Assembly (NCBI RefSeq): GCF_003344625.1 | Contig: NZ_QPKJ02000001.1 | Location: 1,364,001 to 1,428,000, forward strand | Source of the DNA: Solirubrobacter deserti | GTDB taxonomy: Bacteria > Actinomycetota > Thermoleophilia > Solirubrobacterales > Solirubrobacteraceae | Length of the DNA: 64,000 bases | Reading direction: 5' to 3' | In this document: piece after piece, positions 1 through 8,155 of the stretch | Numbering within the stretch: position 1 is the first letter of the stretch | Layout: every line of letters begins with the position of its first letter | Program-made: the position numbers and the translations under genes | The notes under the pieces: model-generated | Databases searched by the model: none | What the model saw: only the letters and a program-made list of their open reading frames with translations | Told to the model about the DNA's origin: nothing

Positions 1-348
1 GGTTTCCGCCCCTCGTGGTCGCCGCGATCGATCACGACCCCGCCGCCGGTGAGCTCACCGTCCGGCGCATGACACGGCTGCTCGAACCTGGTCTCGATGC
101 GGACCCCGCTCGAGGACGCCGCCGCCCGCGCGCAGACCGCCGTCCTGGACGGCCGGCCGTGGGCCGCGCTCGCCGCTCACCGCGACCAGCTCGACCTGTT
201 GCTGGTCGGCTCGCGCGGCTACGGACCGCTGCGCGCGGTGCTCACCGGCGGGACGAGCGGTCCGCTGATCCACCACGCTCACTGCCCCGTACTGGTACTG
301 CCTCGAGCGTTGACGTGCCCCTTCACACGGGCGCGGAGGCGTTGCTAG
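1..348 (+). pseudogene. Universal stress protein domain, 3' part, frame-disrupted
   Basis: This reads as the tail of a universal stress protein (USP) domain, but not in one frame. The first ~100 bases resemble the start of a USP domain in frame 3 (PLVVAAIDHDP). From about base 97 the family's ATP-binding and C-terminal signature continues in frame 1 (LLLVGSRGYGPL, then CPVLVLPR), with an in-frame stop upstream at 70-72. The stretch between the halves is shorter than usual, so a frameshift plus a small deletion is likely. The upstream end lies outside the window. A single sequencing error would explain only part of this. An intact two-domain USP lies at 42243-43166. Confidence 0.55.
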
Positions 349-415
349 GGTGAATTGCCGGTTCGCCTTGACCCCGCAACCGGTCCTCGTACCGACGAAC
401 TGACGCAGGGGTCAA

Positions 416-1186
416 TTGCTTCAACCCGCCGCACCCACCGCCGCCACATCACGGCCGCGGCTCCTGCTGCTGGAAGCCGACCCGGAGCTGGGCATGCTGC
501 TCGACGCCGAGTCCTTCTCGCGAGCTCGCGCATCGCTGACGACCACTTCGGCCCCGCTCACCACGGGCCCGTGGGAGGTCGGCCGCCTGCGCGACGCCTC
601 CCCCGCCAACGCGGGCCTGCTGATCCTCAGCGGCGTGGTCGCGCGCGAGGTCGCGCTCGCCGGTGACGTGAGCAGCGAACTGCTGGGCGCCGGTGACCTG
701 ATCCGCCCGTGGGCGGACGGCGAGACCCGGCTCGTCGAGGCCGACGTGCGCTGGAACGTCCTCGCCACCGGCCGGGTCGCGCTGCTCGACAGCTCGTTCA
801 TGGCCCGCGCCGCCGCCTACCCCGGGGTCGCCGCGATGCTGATGGAGCGCATCGAGGCGCGCGCACACCGGCTCGCGACGGTCAAGGCGATTGCGCAGCT
901 CACACGCGTGGACGAGCGCCTGGTCGCCGTCATCCGCCACTTCTGCGAGCGCTGGGGCCGCGTCACCGGGGACGGCATCCTGCTCCCGCTGTGCCTGAGC
1001 CACCGCATGCTCGGCGAGCTCGTCGGCGCTCGGCGCCCGTCCGTCTCCACCGCCGCCGCGGCGCTCGAGCGCGCGGGCCGGCTGATCCGCCGGCCCGACG
1101 GCACCTGGCTCGTGCGCGACGACGAGACCGTGCCGCGCCCGGCGCCGGACAGCGTCGCGCAGCGCCGCCGACTGCTCGCCGTCTAG
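416..1186 (+). CDS. Crp/Fnr-type helix-turn-helix transcriptional regulator
   Basis: A cytoplasmic DNA-binding regulator of about 256 residues. The C-terminal ~80 residues form a Crp-type winged helix (LCLSHRMLGELVGARRPSVS is the recognition-helix region). The N-terminal two thirds has the size of a cyclic-nucleotide-type sensor domain but shows no clear cAMP-binding signature, so the ligand is unknown. The start used is TTG 416, preceded by an AGGGG Shine-Dalgarno sequence at 406-410. The motif LLLLEADPELG near residue 16 supports a start at or close to this point. The gene lies 11 bases before a GAF-ANTAR gene on the same strand, so the two may be cotranscribed. The regulatory target is not evident. 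Confidence 0.8.
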   Translation: MLQPAAPTAATSRPRLLLLEADPELGMLLDAESFSRARASLTTTSAPLTTGPWEVGRLRDASPANAGLLILSGVVAREVALAGDVSSELLGAGDLIRPWADGETRLVEADVRWNVLATGRVALLDSSFMARAAAYPGVAAMLMERIEARAHRLATVKAIAQLTRVDERLVAVIRHFCERWGRVTGDGILLPLCLSHRMLGELVGARRPSVSTAAAALERAGRLIRRPDGTWLVRDDETVPRPAPDSVAQRRRLLAV

Positions 1187-1197
1187 AACCACCTAGG

Positions 1198-1911
1198 ATG
1201 CTGGCCGTGGAAACGGCCGCTGAACTTCATCGAACGCTGAGGGAGCTGGAAGAGCTCGAGGGTGAGACCCCCATTCTCGAGGCCATCCAGCAGGCGGTCA
1301 ATTCCGCCGCCGCCCTGTTCAACGTCGCGGGCTGCGGCGTGATGTTCCTCGACGCCGGCCAGGTCCTGCACTACGCCGCCTCCAGCGACGGGCACGGACG
1401 CGAGCTCGAGCGGGCGCAGGTCCGGGCGGGCACGGGGCCGTGCGTGCAGTCGCTGGTCACCGACCACATCGTCAAGACCGAGGACGTCACGGCCGACGAG
1501 CGCTGGCCCGAGATCCACGAGGACCTGAGTGCGACCCGCGTGCGCGGGGTTCTCGGGGTGCCGCTCCACATCGGCGGCGCTGTCGCCGGCTCGCTCGACG
1601 CCTACTGCGACTCGCCCCACCGCTGGGACGACCACGAGGTCGAAGGCCTGCTGGCCTACGCCGCCCTGATCGAGCGCCTGCTGCTGACGGCCATGCGCGC
1701 GCAGCGCAACGAGAAGACCGTCAAGCAGCTCGAGCACGCGCTCGAGCACCGCGTCGTGATCGAGCGGGCCGTCGGCGTGCTGATGGAACGCCACCGGCTC
1801 GACCAGCTCGCCGCGTTCGAGCGGCTGCGCTCCGCCGCGCGTGATTCACGCCGCCGGGCGGCCGACGTCGCGGCCGACATCCTCGCCAGTGTGTCACCCG
1901 GCGAACAGTGA
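1198..1911 (+). CDS. GAF and ANTAR domain-containing protein
   Basis: A 237-residue cytoplasmic protein with a GAF sensor domain (about residues 20-165; GTGPCVQSL and GVLGVPLHIGG are typical) and a C-terminal ANTAR RNA-binding domain (about 175-230; HRVVIERAVGVLMER is the family signature). ANTAR domains bind paired hairpins in nascent RNA and prevent transcription termination, so this is probably a signal-controlled antiterminator. Start ATG 1198 follows the upstream regulator by 11 bases. A tempting longer frame upstream is only an overlap with the Crp-type gene and lacks its own domain content. I saw no obvious ANTAR target hairpins in the 220 bases downstream. Confidence 0.88.
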   Translation: MLAVETAAELHRTLRELEELEGETPILEAIQQAVNSAAALFNVAGCGVMFLDAGQVLHYAASSDGHGRELERAQVRAGTGPCVQSLVTDHIVKTEDVTADERWPEIHEDLSATRVRGVLGVPLHIGGAVAGSLDAYCDSPHRWDDHEVEGLLAYAALIERLLLTAMRAQRNEKTVKQLEHALEHRVVIERAVGVLMERHRLDQLAAFERLRSAARDSRRRAADVAADILASVSPGEQ

Positions 1912-2134
1912 GCGTACTCGCGTTTGCTCAAGAGCCCTGAGGGGGATGACGACGGCGCGTCCGCGTGCCGCCGGCCTCCCGTCACCGCCTCTGCGAACGG
2001 GCTTCCCGACGAGTCTGACCCACTCGCTTCCGAGCGGCCCGCGGACGCGCCGGCTTGTCGTGGAGCCTCTCCCGCCCCGGTACGGGCACCCCCATCGCAG
2101 GGTCCCGCGGCGCGCCCGTAGGCTCACCCGACCC

Positions 2135-2506
2135 ATGCGCCGCCTCCTCCCCGCTCTCGCCGCCCTGTCGCTCCTCGCCGCCGCTCCCGCCGCCGCCGAG
2201 GCCAAGCCGCGCTCGTGCTCCTCCGCCGACCTGCGCTACGCGTTCGAGCCCGGCGGGCCGAAGACCTTCGGCGTCTTCAAGCTCAAGGCCACCGGCGCCT
2301 CGTGTCTGGCCGCCCATCACGCCGCCCACGCGTGGATGGCGGAGTTCGAGGCGTCGCTGCGCGGCGACGGCGACCTCGTGATGCCGCGCACGGCGGGCGG
2401 CTACCGGTGGCGCGAGCTGCGGCCCAACGCCGCGCAGACCTATCGCCTGCGCGGCACCAAGGGCTCGCGCGTGGTCACGTTCGACTACGTCGTGCCGAAC
2501 GGCTGA
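2135..2506 (+). CDS. Small secreted protein of unknown function
   Basis: I do not recognise a family. The 123-residue product opens with a clear signal peptide (MRRLLPALAALSLLAA, cleavage after an Ala-rich stretch near residue 24). A compact domain follows with two cysteines (SCSS and ASCLAAHH) that could form a disulfide, an H-A-A-H-A-W-M segment and a closing FDYVVPNG strand. Pairs of cysteines around an Ala/His helix are common in small secreted actinobacterial proteins of unassigned role. A TAGGCT -10-like element at 2119-2124 would give a very short leader. The gene converges on the gene at 2653-4314 across a long inverted repeat. Confidence 0.72.
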   Translation: MRRLLPALAALSLLAAAPAAAEAKPRSCSSADLRYAFEPGGPKTFGVFKLKATGASCLAAHHAAHAWMAEFEASLRGDGDLVMPRTAGGYRWRELRPNAAQTYRLRGTKGSRVVTFDYVVPNG

Positions 2507-2652
2507 CCGGCGACCGGGGGTACGCGCGATCGCCGGCGCCGGCTGGGGCCGCACGGTGACCGGAAGTGTGCTGTGGCCCATGACCGGTCGCCGGGTGGCG
2601 CCAGGCGGTGATCGGCGGCCGCCGGAATCGTGCGTACTCCCGGGAGCCGGTC
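2505..2652. repeat. Long imperfect inverted repeat between convergent genes
   Basis: Arms at 2505-2530 and 2627-2652 match at 22 of 26 positions when one is reverse-complemented, with a 96-base loop that itself holds smaller GC-rich inverted segments. The arms abut both stop codons (TGA at 2504-2506 and the minus-strand TAG at 2653-2655). It probably works as a bidirectional terminator, though no T-run is present. A remnant of a small mobile element is the alternative. Confidence 0.6.
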
Positions 2653-4314
2653 CTAGTCGATCTCCGGGAACGGGTCGGGGTAGAAGTTGTCCTCGCCGAT
2701 GAGGACACCTTCCCCGACCGGGTCCGGCACGTCCGTCTCGTGGTTGGTGTCGACCGCGAACGTCTCCACCTTCACGGTCCCGTCCGCGTAGGACAGCTGG
2801 ATCTTGCCGCCGGCCAGCACCTCGTACGTGCCGTGCTGGTCGGGCGGATAGCTGCCGATCGCGGTGAACGGGCCCATGCCGGGGTCGCCCATCGTCGTCG
2901 TCGTGCTGCGGCTGAGGATGAACTTGCCGTCCGGTGACATCGACAGGAACTTCTGGGTGACCGAGCAGCCCAGGTACATCCCGCACATGCCGTTGAAGTC
3001 GACGTGCTTGTGCTCGAAGAAGCTGAAGCGCGTGCCGGCGGGCGGGATCTGCGTGGCGTAGTAGCCCTGGCCGTCGATCGTCAGCTTGCCGTTGGCGAAC
3101 GTGCCCGTCTTGTCGCCGATCGTGACCGCGCCGGTCTTCTCGTCGAAGCTGTAGGCGAGGCAGCCCTCGCGGGTGTCGAACTCGTCCTCCGGGCTCTGGA
3201 CCGGGGTCGTGCACGTGGTCGGCAGCCCGCCCGCGGGGAAGCCGCTGTAGACGGCGCCGCCGTCGACGAAGTACAGCGCGCGGTTGTCCCACGCCCAGTC
3301 GACGTGGTTGACCGTCCGCCACCAGTACGTGCCGACGATCGGGCTCTTCTTCGCCTCTGGCGCCGGCACCGTCTTGCCCGGCGTGATCTTCTTGGCCTTG
3401 CCGATCTTCAGCAGCACCGAGCTCGTCTGCTTGAGCTTGCCGGCCTTCACCGTGACCTTGAGCGTCGTCTCCGCCTTGGCCTTCTTGCCCAGCGTGACCT
3501 TCAGCGTCACGGTCTTGCTTTTGGCCGGGTCGAGCGCCTTGAACGCCTTGACTTTGGAGACCGAGAGCCCACGCGCCTTGCCGACGCTCACCGACACCTT
3601 CGACGAGCGCTTGGACCCGTCGTTGGCGACCTTGAGCTTGAGCTTCATCGCGCGGTTGCGCTTGATCGTGGTCGGCGTGCCGGTGAGCGACACCGTGAGC
3701 TTGGCCTCCTTGGGCACCTGGACCGGCGGAGCGGTCGCGGTCGTCGGCGCCGGGACGGGCGCGGGCGGCACCGCGGTCGGGGTCGGGCTGGGCGTCGCGG
3801 TCGGCGTCGCCGCGGGCGGCGCCTCGACCTCGAGCCCGAACTCGGCCGTCTCGTCGTAGAGGACGTTGTTGACGTTGCGCGTCGACGCGTACGCGCAGTC
3901 GAACGGCAGGTTCAGCCGGGCGGCGTCCTGCGCCGCGATCGTCACGGTGGTGCCCTCGACGACGAGCCGGGCGGGGAACGTCGTGCGCGTGTCCGTGTCC
4001 CGGGCGAAGAGCGCGTTCTCGTTGCCCACCATGCCGGTGAAGACCGCGAACGGTGCGCCGCAGGTGCCGTTCTGCGCCCGGGTCCCGAGCGCACCCGAGA
4101 CGAGCGCCGACGTCGCGGGCGTCCCACCCACGCGGATCGCGATCGCGGCCGCGCCCTTGTCGTCGGACACGCCGACGGCCTGCAGGATGTCGTGCCCGCT
4201 GGTGTTCGTGTCCTGGGGCTGATCGTCGATCGAGCCCTTGCGAATCGTCGCTTCCGCCGGCGCCGCGATCACCACGAACGCGATGATCGCCGCCAGCAAA
4301 CCCCGTGCTGCCAT
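2653..4314 (-). CDS. Secreted protein with Pro-Thr linker and CARDB-like beta domain
   Basis: A 553-residue exported protein of unknown function. A signal peptide (MAARGLLAAIIAFVVIAA) is followed by an N-terminal domain (about 25-165), then a low-complexity Pro/Thr/Ala linker (about 166-205). Next comes a Lys-rich beta domain (about 205-300) whose repeated KVT/VTLKVTLGKKAK strands resemble CARDB or NEW3-type folds. The C-terminal region (about 320-553) is unfamiliar and carries the motifs YWWRTVNHVDWAWD and CGMYLGC. ATG 4314 is chosen because the signal peptide begins there and a TAGGGT -10 sits seven bases upstream; the open frame extends 21 codons further but without a leader signal. Monocistronic. 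Confidence 0.72.
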   Translation of the reverse strand: MAARGLLAAIIAFVVIAAPAEATIRKGSIDDQPQDTNTSGHDILQAVGVSDDKGAAAIAIRVGGTPATSALVSGALGTRAQNGTCGAPFAVFTGMVGNENALFARDTDTRTTFPARLVVEGTTVTIAAQDAARLNLPFDCAYASTRNVNNVLYDETAEFGLEVEAPPAATPTATPSPTPTAVPPAPVPAPTTATAPPVQVPKEAKLTVSLTGTPTTIKRNRAMKLKLKVANDGSKRSSKVSVSVGKARGLSVSKVKAFKALDPAKSKTVTLKVTLGKKAKAETTLKVTVKAGKLKQTSSVLLKIGKAKKITPGKTVPAPEAKKSPIVGTYWWRTVNHVDWAWDNRALYFVDGGAVYSGFPAGGLPTTCTTPVQSPEDEFDTREGCLAYSFDEKTGAVTIGDKTGTFANGKLTIDGQGYYATQIPPAGTRFSFFEHKHVDFNGMCGMYLGCSVTQKFLSMSPDGKFILSRSTTTTMGDPGMGPFTAIGSYPPDQHGTYEVLAGGKIQLSYADGTVKVETFAVDTNHETDVPDPVGEGVLIGEDNFYPDPFPEID

Positions 4315-4321
4315 GCCGTTG

Positions 4322-4327
4322 ACCCTA
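4322..4327 (-). promoter_or_regulatory. Putative -10 element (TAGGGT) for the gene starting at 4314
   Basis: On the minus strand TAGGGT lies 7 bases before ATG 4314, which would put the transcription start at the start codon (leaderless). No good -35 was found. Confidence 0.45.
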
Positions 4328-4406
4328 CTGGACCGGTTTCCCCGCATCACCCACCCAAGGTGTCGTCCGGACCACACGCGCTTATCTGGTCGACAGGCTC
4401 GACACG

Positions 4407-4412
4407 TACCGT
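4407..4412 (+). promoter_or_regulatory. Putative -10 element (TACCGT) for the PspC gene
   Basis: TACCGT ends six bases before ATG 4419, the same spacing seen at many other genes in this window, and implies a leaderless transcript. Confidence 0.45.
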
Positions 4413-4418
4413 CGAGCC

Positions 4419-4616
4419 ATGGCTACCACCGCGCTCGTCCGACCCAAGCGAGGCCGCATGATCGCCGGCGTCTGCGCCGGCCTCGCCCGCCGCTTCGGCA
4501 TGAAGCCGTGGCAGATGCGGACCCTGTTCGTGATCTCCTGCCTGCTGCCCGGCCCGCAGATCCTGCTCTACCTCGGGCTCTGGATCGTCGTGCCGACCGA
4601 CCGTCGCGGCTTCTAG
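4419..4616 (+). CDS. PspC domain-containing small membrane protein
   Basis: A 65-residue protein that is essentially a single PspC domain. It has a basic N-terminus followed by the family motif RMIAGVCAGLARRFGM, then a hydrophobic membrane segment (LFVISCLLPGPQILLYLGLW) and the closing IVVPTDRRGF. PspC proteins sit in the inner membrane and act in the phage-shock or envelope-stress response. In actinobacteria they also occur as sensor domains near two-component systems, but no Psp partner is adjacent here. Its stop overlaps the stop of the convergent TerC gene by four bases. Confidence 0.88.
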   Translation: MATTALVRPKRGRMIAGVCAGLARRFGMKPWQMRTLFVISCLLPGPQILLYLGLWIVVPTDRRGF

Positions 4617-5614
4617 CCGCGGTTCTCCCTGCGCTTGGACTGATCGCGCACCGAGCCGGCGTGCGCCTTGGCCGACGGGTCCCGGCGCGACTTGACCAGG
4701 CTCGCCACGGTCGTGACCACGAGGATGACGACGATCACGACCAGGCTCGTGGTCGTCTCGATCTCCGGGACCGAGTCGCTCTGCTCGTGGCCGAAGTGCA
4801 GGATCAGCTTGACGCCGATGAACGCGAGGATTAGCGACAGGCCGGTCGAGAGGTAGACGAGCCGGTCGAGCAGGCCGGACACGAGGAAGAACAGCGCGCG
4901 CAGCCCGAGCAGCGCGAACGCGTTGGCCGCGAACACGATGTACGCCTCCTGCGTGATGCCGAAGATCGCGGGGATCGAGTCCAGCGCGAACAGGATGTCG
5001 GTGCTGCCGATCGCCAGCAGCACGATGAACAGCGGCGTGAACACCCGCTTGCCGTTCTCGCGCGTGACCAGCTTCCCGCCGTCGTAGGTCTCCCGGAACG
5101 GCAGCCGCCGGCGCGCGAAGCCCACCACCGCGTTGTCCTCGATGCTCGGGTCCTGCTCGCGGTGCCGGAACAGCTGCACCGCCGTGAAGATCAGCAACGC
5201 CCCGAAGATCAGGAACATGAAGCTGAACGCCGACAGCAGCGCCGCGCCGAGCGCGATGAAGATCGCGCGCAGGATCAGCGCCAGCAGGATCCCGATGATC
5301 AGCACCTTCTGCTGGTGCTCGGCGGGCACGGCGAACGTGGTCATGATCACCACGAACACGAACAGGTTGTCGACGCTCAGGCTCTTTTCGACGACGTAGC
5401 CCGCGAAGTACTCCGCGCCGAACTCCCACCCGGCGACCATCCCGAACACGACGCCGAACCCGACGGCGATCGCGATGTAGAAGATCGACCACGCCGCCGC
5501 CTCGCGGAACCCGACGGCGTGCGGCCGCATGGCCGACAGTCCGAGGTCGAGGATCAGGAGCCCGGCGATCAGTCCGAGCGTGATGGCCCATCCGGCCGTG
5601 GTGACTTCAAGCAC
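4613..5614 (-). CDS. TerC family integral membrane protein
   Basis: A 333-residue protein with about nine predicted membrane segments and the conserved acidic motifs of the TerC/Alx family: VEKSLSVDNLFVFVVI (about 75-90) and GSTDILFALDSIPAIF (about 200-215), whose Asp residues lie in the membrane. Family members are linked to tellurite resistance and to manganese or calcium export. The charged C-terminal tail (RDPSAKAHAGSVRDQSKRR) is cytoplasmic. The start is GTG 5614; a TAACTC -10-like element lies seven bases upstream on the minus strand. It stands alone, so the substrate is undetermined, with Mn2+ export the best guess from family work. Confidence 0.9.
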   Translation of the reverse strand: MLEVTTAGWAITLGLIAGLLILDLGLSAMRPHAVGFREAAAWSIFYIAIAVGFGVVFGMVAGWEFGAEYFAGYVVEKSLSVDNLFVFVVIMTTFAVPAEHQQKVLIIGILLALILRAIFIALGAALLSAFSFMFLIFGALLIFTAVQLFRHREQDPSIEDNAVVGFARRRLPFRETYDGGKLVTRENGKRVFTPLFIVLLAIGSTDILFALDSIPAIFGITQEAYIVFAANAFALLGLRALFFLVSGLLDRLVYLSTGLSLILAFIGVKLILHFGHEQSDSVPEIETTTSLVVIVVILVVTTVASLVKSRRDPSAKAHAGSVRDQSKRRENRG

Positions 5615-5649
5615 GCAGATTGAGTTAGCCGCTCAACATGAGCGACTTC

Positions 5650-6132
5650 TTATCTCGCGCCGATCAGGGCGCCTCGGACGCGTTCGGCGACGGAGGCTCC
5701 GTAGCGCTGGACCTCGTCCGCGCTGAAGCGCAGCACGGTGTGACCGGCCGCCTGTCGCGCGGCGTCGCGGTGGGTGTCCGCGTTGCGGTTGTACGGGCGC
5801 CCGTGCGCCGGGCCGTCGACCTCCACGACGAGCCGCTGCTCCGGCCTGCCGTGGACGGTCGTCAGGTCGTTTGGGTCCAGGGTGCGCGTAGTGGACCCGG
5901 ACGCCTTCGAGGGTGCGCTTGCGCGGCGAGACGACGTCGATGCGCGGGGAGCGGAAGCGCGAGACGCCGCGCAGGCTGCCTGCGGCGAAGTGGCTGATGC
6001 CCGCCCCTGGCCCCCACGCCAGAGCTGATCGCGGGTGATCAGGTCGCGCTGGCGCGCCGCGACTGCGCGGATCTCACGGTTGCGCGAGGGGGTGTGCCTG
6101 AAAGTGTCCGAAAAGCGGGCGTCGGCGGGCAT
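5650..6132 (-). pseudogene. DUF559/Vsr-like endonuclease-fold protein, decayed
   Basis: The ends match the DUF559 family (restriction-endonuclease-like fold, often behind an AbiEi-type N-terminus). Near the N-terminus is VAARQRDLITRDQLW, and near the C-terminus are LVVEVDGPAHGR and VLRFSADEV. The middle does not hold together. In the annotated frame it is an Ala/Ser/Arg-rich string, while a neighbouring frame over roughly 5900-6015 gives the expected family text (GISHFAAGSLRGVSRF and PRIDVVSPRKRTLEGVRVHY). The frame then returns at LDPNDLTTVHG. At least two compensating frame changes are needed, and the central segment is much shorter than normal, so a dead gene is the best reading. Confidence 0.7.
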
Positions 6133-6180
6133 GCCCCCATCTCACGCCGTCCCGTACACACGGAGCAAGACGCGTTCGCC

Positions 6181-7182
6181 TCAACTCTGTGCCAAATTCG
6201 AGCGCGGGCGGACCAGGATGTCCTCCGGGGCCTCGTCGAGCTCGCGCACGACGGCGACGACCACGTCCTGCAGCTTCCAGTCCAGCGTGCAGATCCGCTG
6301 GACCGCGTCCTCGACGTGGTCGAGCAGCCCGGGGTCGTCGGGCGCACGCGGCACCGCGAGGACGCTGACGCTGATCACGTGCCCGAGCTCGCGCATGCGC
6401 ACCGCGGCGACCTCGACCCAGTCGAGCGAGCCGACCACCTCGTGCACCTGGCCCACGAGCGCGTGGACGCCGGACTCGTCCAGGCGGCGAGGGCGGCCGT
6501 CGACGAGGTCGGCGGTCGCCGCTCGCGTGTACTTCCAGCCGTCGCGGGTGATGTCGGCGCCGATCACGATCGCGGCCGCCGCGTCGAGCCACCAGACGCC
6601 GAAGCCGATGCCGATCACGCCGACCAGGGCGGCGCCGGCGGTCATCCAGTCCGCGCGGTTCATCGCGGCGTCCGCGTTGAGGACCTTGTCGTGCAGCTTC
6701 AAAGCCAGCCCGGTCTTGATCCGGCCGATGATCAGGACCGGGATCGCCGACCACAGCAGCGCCGCGATCATCAGCCAGCCCAGCCACACCTGCCAGTCGA
6801 ACAGCTCGACCATGCCGATCGGCGCGTGCTCGCCCGCCAGCAGCTTGAGCACCGAGTCGAAGATCAGGTACAGGCCCGTGATCAGCAGTGCCAGCGCGCC
6901 GGCCAGGAAGGCGACCTCGAGCGCGCGGTGGTAGCCGTACGGGAAGTCCTTGTCGGGTCGCCGGTAGCGGATCCGGTCTGCGATTAGGAACGCGATCGGC
7001 GGCGCGAGCGACAGCAGGTCCTCCAGCCACGCGCCCTTCATGGCCTGCGAGCTGCCGAGCGTGAAGTAGATCGCCACCACCGCGGAGATCAGGTAGGCGA
7101 CCGTGATCCACTCGAGGCGAACCGCGCGCCGGTAGACGTCGTCGAGCTCGGGCGGGATCTCGACTCCCGGCGGGTACCTCAC
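6181..7182 (-). CDS. Cation diffusion facilitator (CDF) family transporter
   Basis: A 333-residue proton-coupled divalent-cation exporter of the inner membrane. Six membrane segments occupy about 25-225. The family's metal-site acidic residues are visible in LEDLLSLAPP (segment 2) and NADAAMNRADWMT (segment 5), where the usual His of HxxxD is Asn, so specificity may differ from ZitB/YiiP. The cytoplasmic C-terminal domain (about 230-333) has the CDF ferredoxin-like pattern and ends in ILVRPRSNLAQS. The GTG start at 7182 overlaps the stop of the upstream lipoprotein gene by four bases (GTGA), so the two are translationally coupled. Likely substrates are Zn, Fe, Mn or Co. Confidence 0.88.
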   Translation of the reverse strand: MRYPPGVEIPPELDDVYRRAVRLEWITVAYLISAVVAIYFTLGSSQAMKGAWLEDLLSLAPPIAFLIADRIRYRRPDKDFPYGYHRALEVAFLAGALALLITGLYLIFDSVLKLLAGEHAPIGMVELFDWQVWLGWLMIAALLWSAIPVLIIGRIKTGLALKLHDKVLNADAAMNRADWMTAGAALVGVIGIGFGVWWLDAAAAIVIGADITRDGWKYTRAATADLVDGRPRRLDESGVHALVGQVHEVVGSLDWVEVAAVRMRELGHVISVSVLAVPRAPDDPGLLDHVEDAVQRICTLDWKLQDVVVAVVRELDEAPEDILVRPRSNLAQS

Positions 7183-7850
7183 GGCTTGCCCTCCCGCTCG
7201 AGCAGCTCGCGCGCGTAGGCCTCGCGGTCGAGCAGGAACCGCTCCAGCGTGACCAGCATCGCGTTCTCGCCCATCGAGACGGCCATCGCGTGCTCGTGCT
7301 CGTCGAGCTCGGCGTCGGTGCGCACGAGCCCGAGGTCGTCGAGCAGGTAGTCCTCGACCGCGGCCGCGACGCCCGGCTCGAGCTGATCCACCGGGACCAC
7401 CACGGCGTCAGTGTCCGTCTCGAGCTTCGCCGCCTCTGGCGAGTTCGCTTCGGCCGCGATCCGCTCGCCGCCCAGCTCGTCCGACAAACGCTCCGCGGTC
7501 GCGCGGTCCGGCGCCCCGATCACGGACTGGACCGTGACGTACGGCCGCGTCAGCGCCGCCTCGTTCATCCACGGCGAGGCGCGGTCGAGCCCGGCGATCA
7601 CGACGTCGAGCTGACGTCCCGCGAGCGCCTCCATCAGCTCGCTCTCGGAGCCCTCCACCCATTCGATCCGCGCGTCCAGGGTGCGCGCGAACTCGGAGAT
7701 CAGCTGGCGCTCCACCGCCTCCCAGGGCTCCACGGGGGCGACACCGACCCGCAGCGTGCCGCCGCGGACGCGTTCCAGGGTCCCCTCGGGGTCGCGCGGG
7801 TACTGGCATCCGGCCACCACCACGGCCAGCAACACCGCGATCAGGCGCAT
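7179..7850 (-). CDS. Lipoprotein with PBP2-type substrate-binding domain
   Basis: A 223-residue lipoprotein with a lipobox at VVVAGC near residue 18. The rest matches the periplasmic-binding-protein type 2 fold used for amino acids and polar solutes: GGTLRVGVAPVEPW begins the first lobe and RQLDVVIAGLDRASPWM the ligand region. At about 223 residues it is slightly short for a solute-binding protein and no ABC genes are nearby. It is instead coupled to a CDF cation exporter through a four-base overlap. It may sense or deliver the exporter's substrate rather than import an amino acid. ATG 7850 is chosen because the lipoprotein signal begins there and a GGGGGGAT ribosome site precedes it. Confidence 0.8.
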   Translation of the reverse strand: MRLIAVLLAVVVAGCQYPRDPEGTLERVRGGTLRVGVAPVEPWEAVERQLISEFARTLDARIEWVEGSESELMEALAGRQLDVVIAGLDRASPWMNEAALTRPYVTVQSVIGAPDRATAERLSDELGGERIAAEANSPEAAKLETDTDAVVVPVDQLEPGVAAAVEDYLLDDLGLVRTDAELDEHEHAMAVSMGENAMLVTLERFLLDREAYARELLEREGKP

Positions 7851-7891
7851 ATCCCCCCAGTACCCACTCCGGCGGCTACCTTGGACTGCCG

Positions 7892-8110
7892 ATGTTCGAG
7901 GTAGCGCTCTTCGCGGCGCCCTACCTGCTGGTCCTCGGCCTGCTGGCCGTCGGGCGCTTCCCGGGCGAGCAGGCGATCGTGGCCCGTCGCCGGCCTCCCG
8001 CGGCTCGCCCGCGCCCCGCGGCCGTGCGCTGGACGCCCGCCGTCGAGCACCCGCTCGCATCGCTGCAGCGCACGAGCCACCGGCTGCGCGGTCCGCCGGC
8101 GTTCGCCTGA
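7892..8110 (+). CDS. Small single-span membrane protein
   Basis: I do not recognise this 72-residue protein. One hydrophobic N-terminal helix (FEVALFAAPYLLVLGLLAVG) is followed by a basic, Pro/Arg-rich cytoplasmic tail (RRRPPAARPRPAAVRW) ending in RLRGPPAFA. It lies 45 bases ahead of the YcnI gene on the same strand, and a TACCTT -10-like element at 7877-7882 sits just upstream, so it may be the first gene of a ycnI operon. Codon use fits the neighbourhood. The supporting evidence is its position, its promoter and a sensible membrane topology. Confidence 0.6.
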   Translation: MFEVALFAAPYLLVLGLLAVGRFPGEQAIVARRRPPAARPRPAAVRWTPAVEHPLASLQRTSHRLRGPPAFA

Positions 8111-8155
8111 ACGCCTCAACCGGACCGTCCACGCCTCACAGAAGGAACTCTCGTC

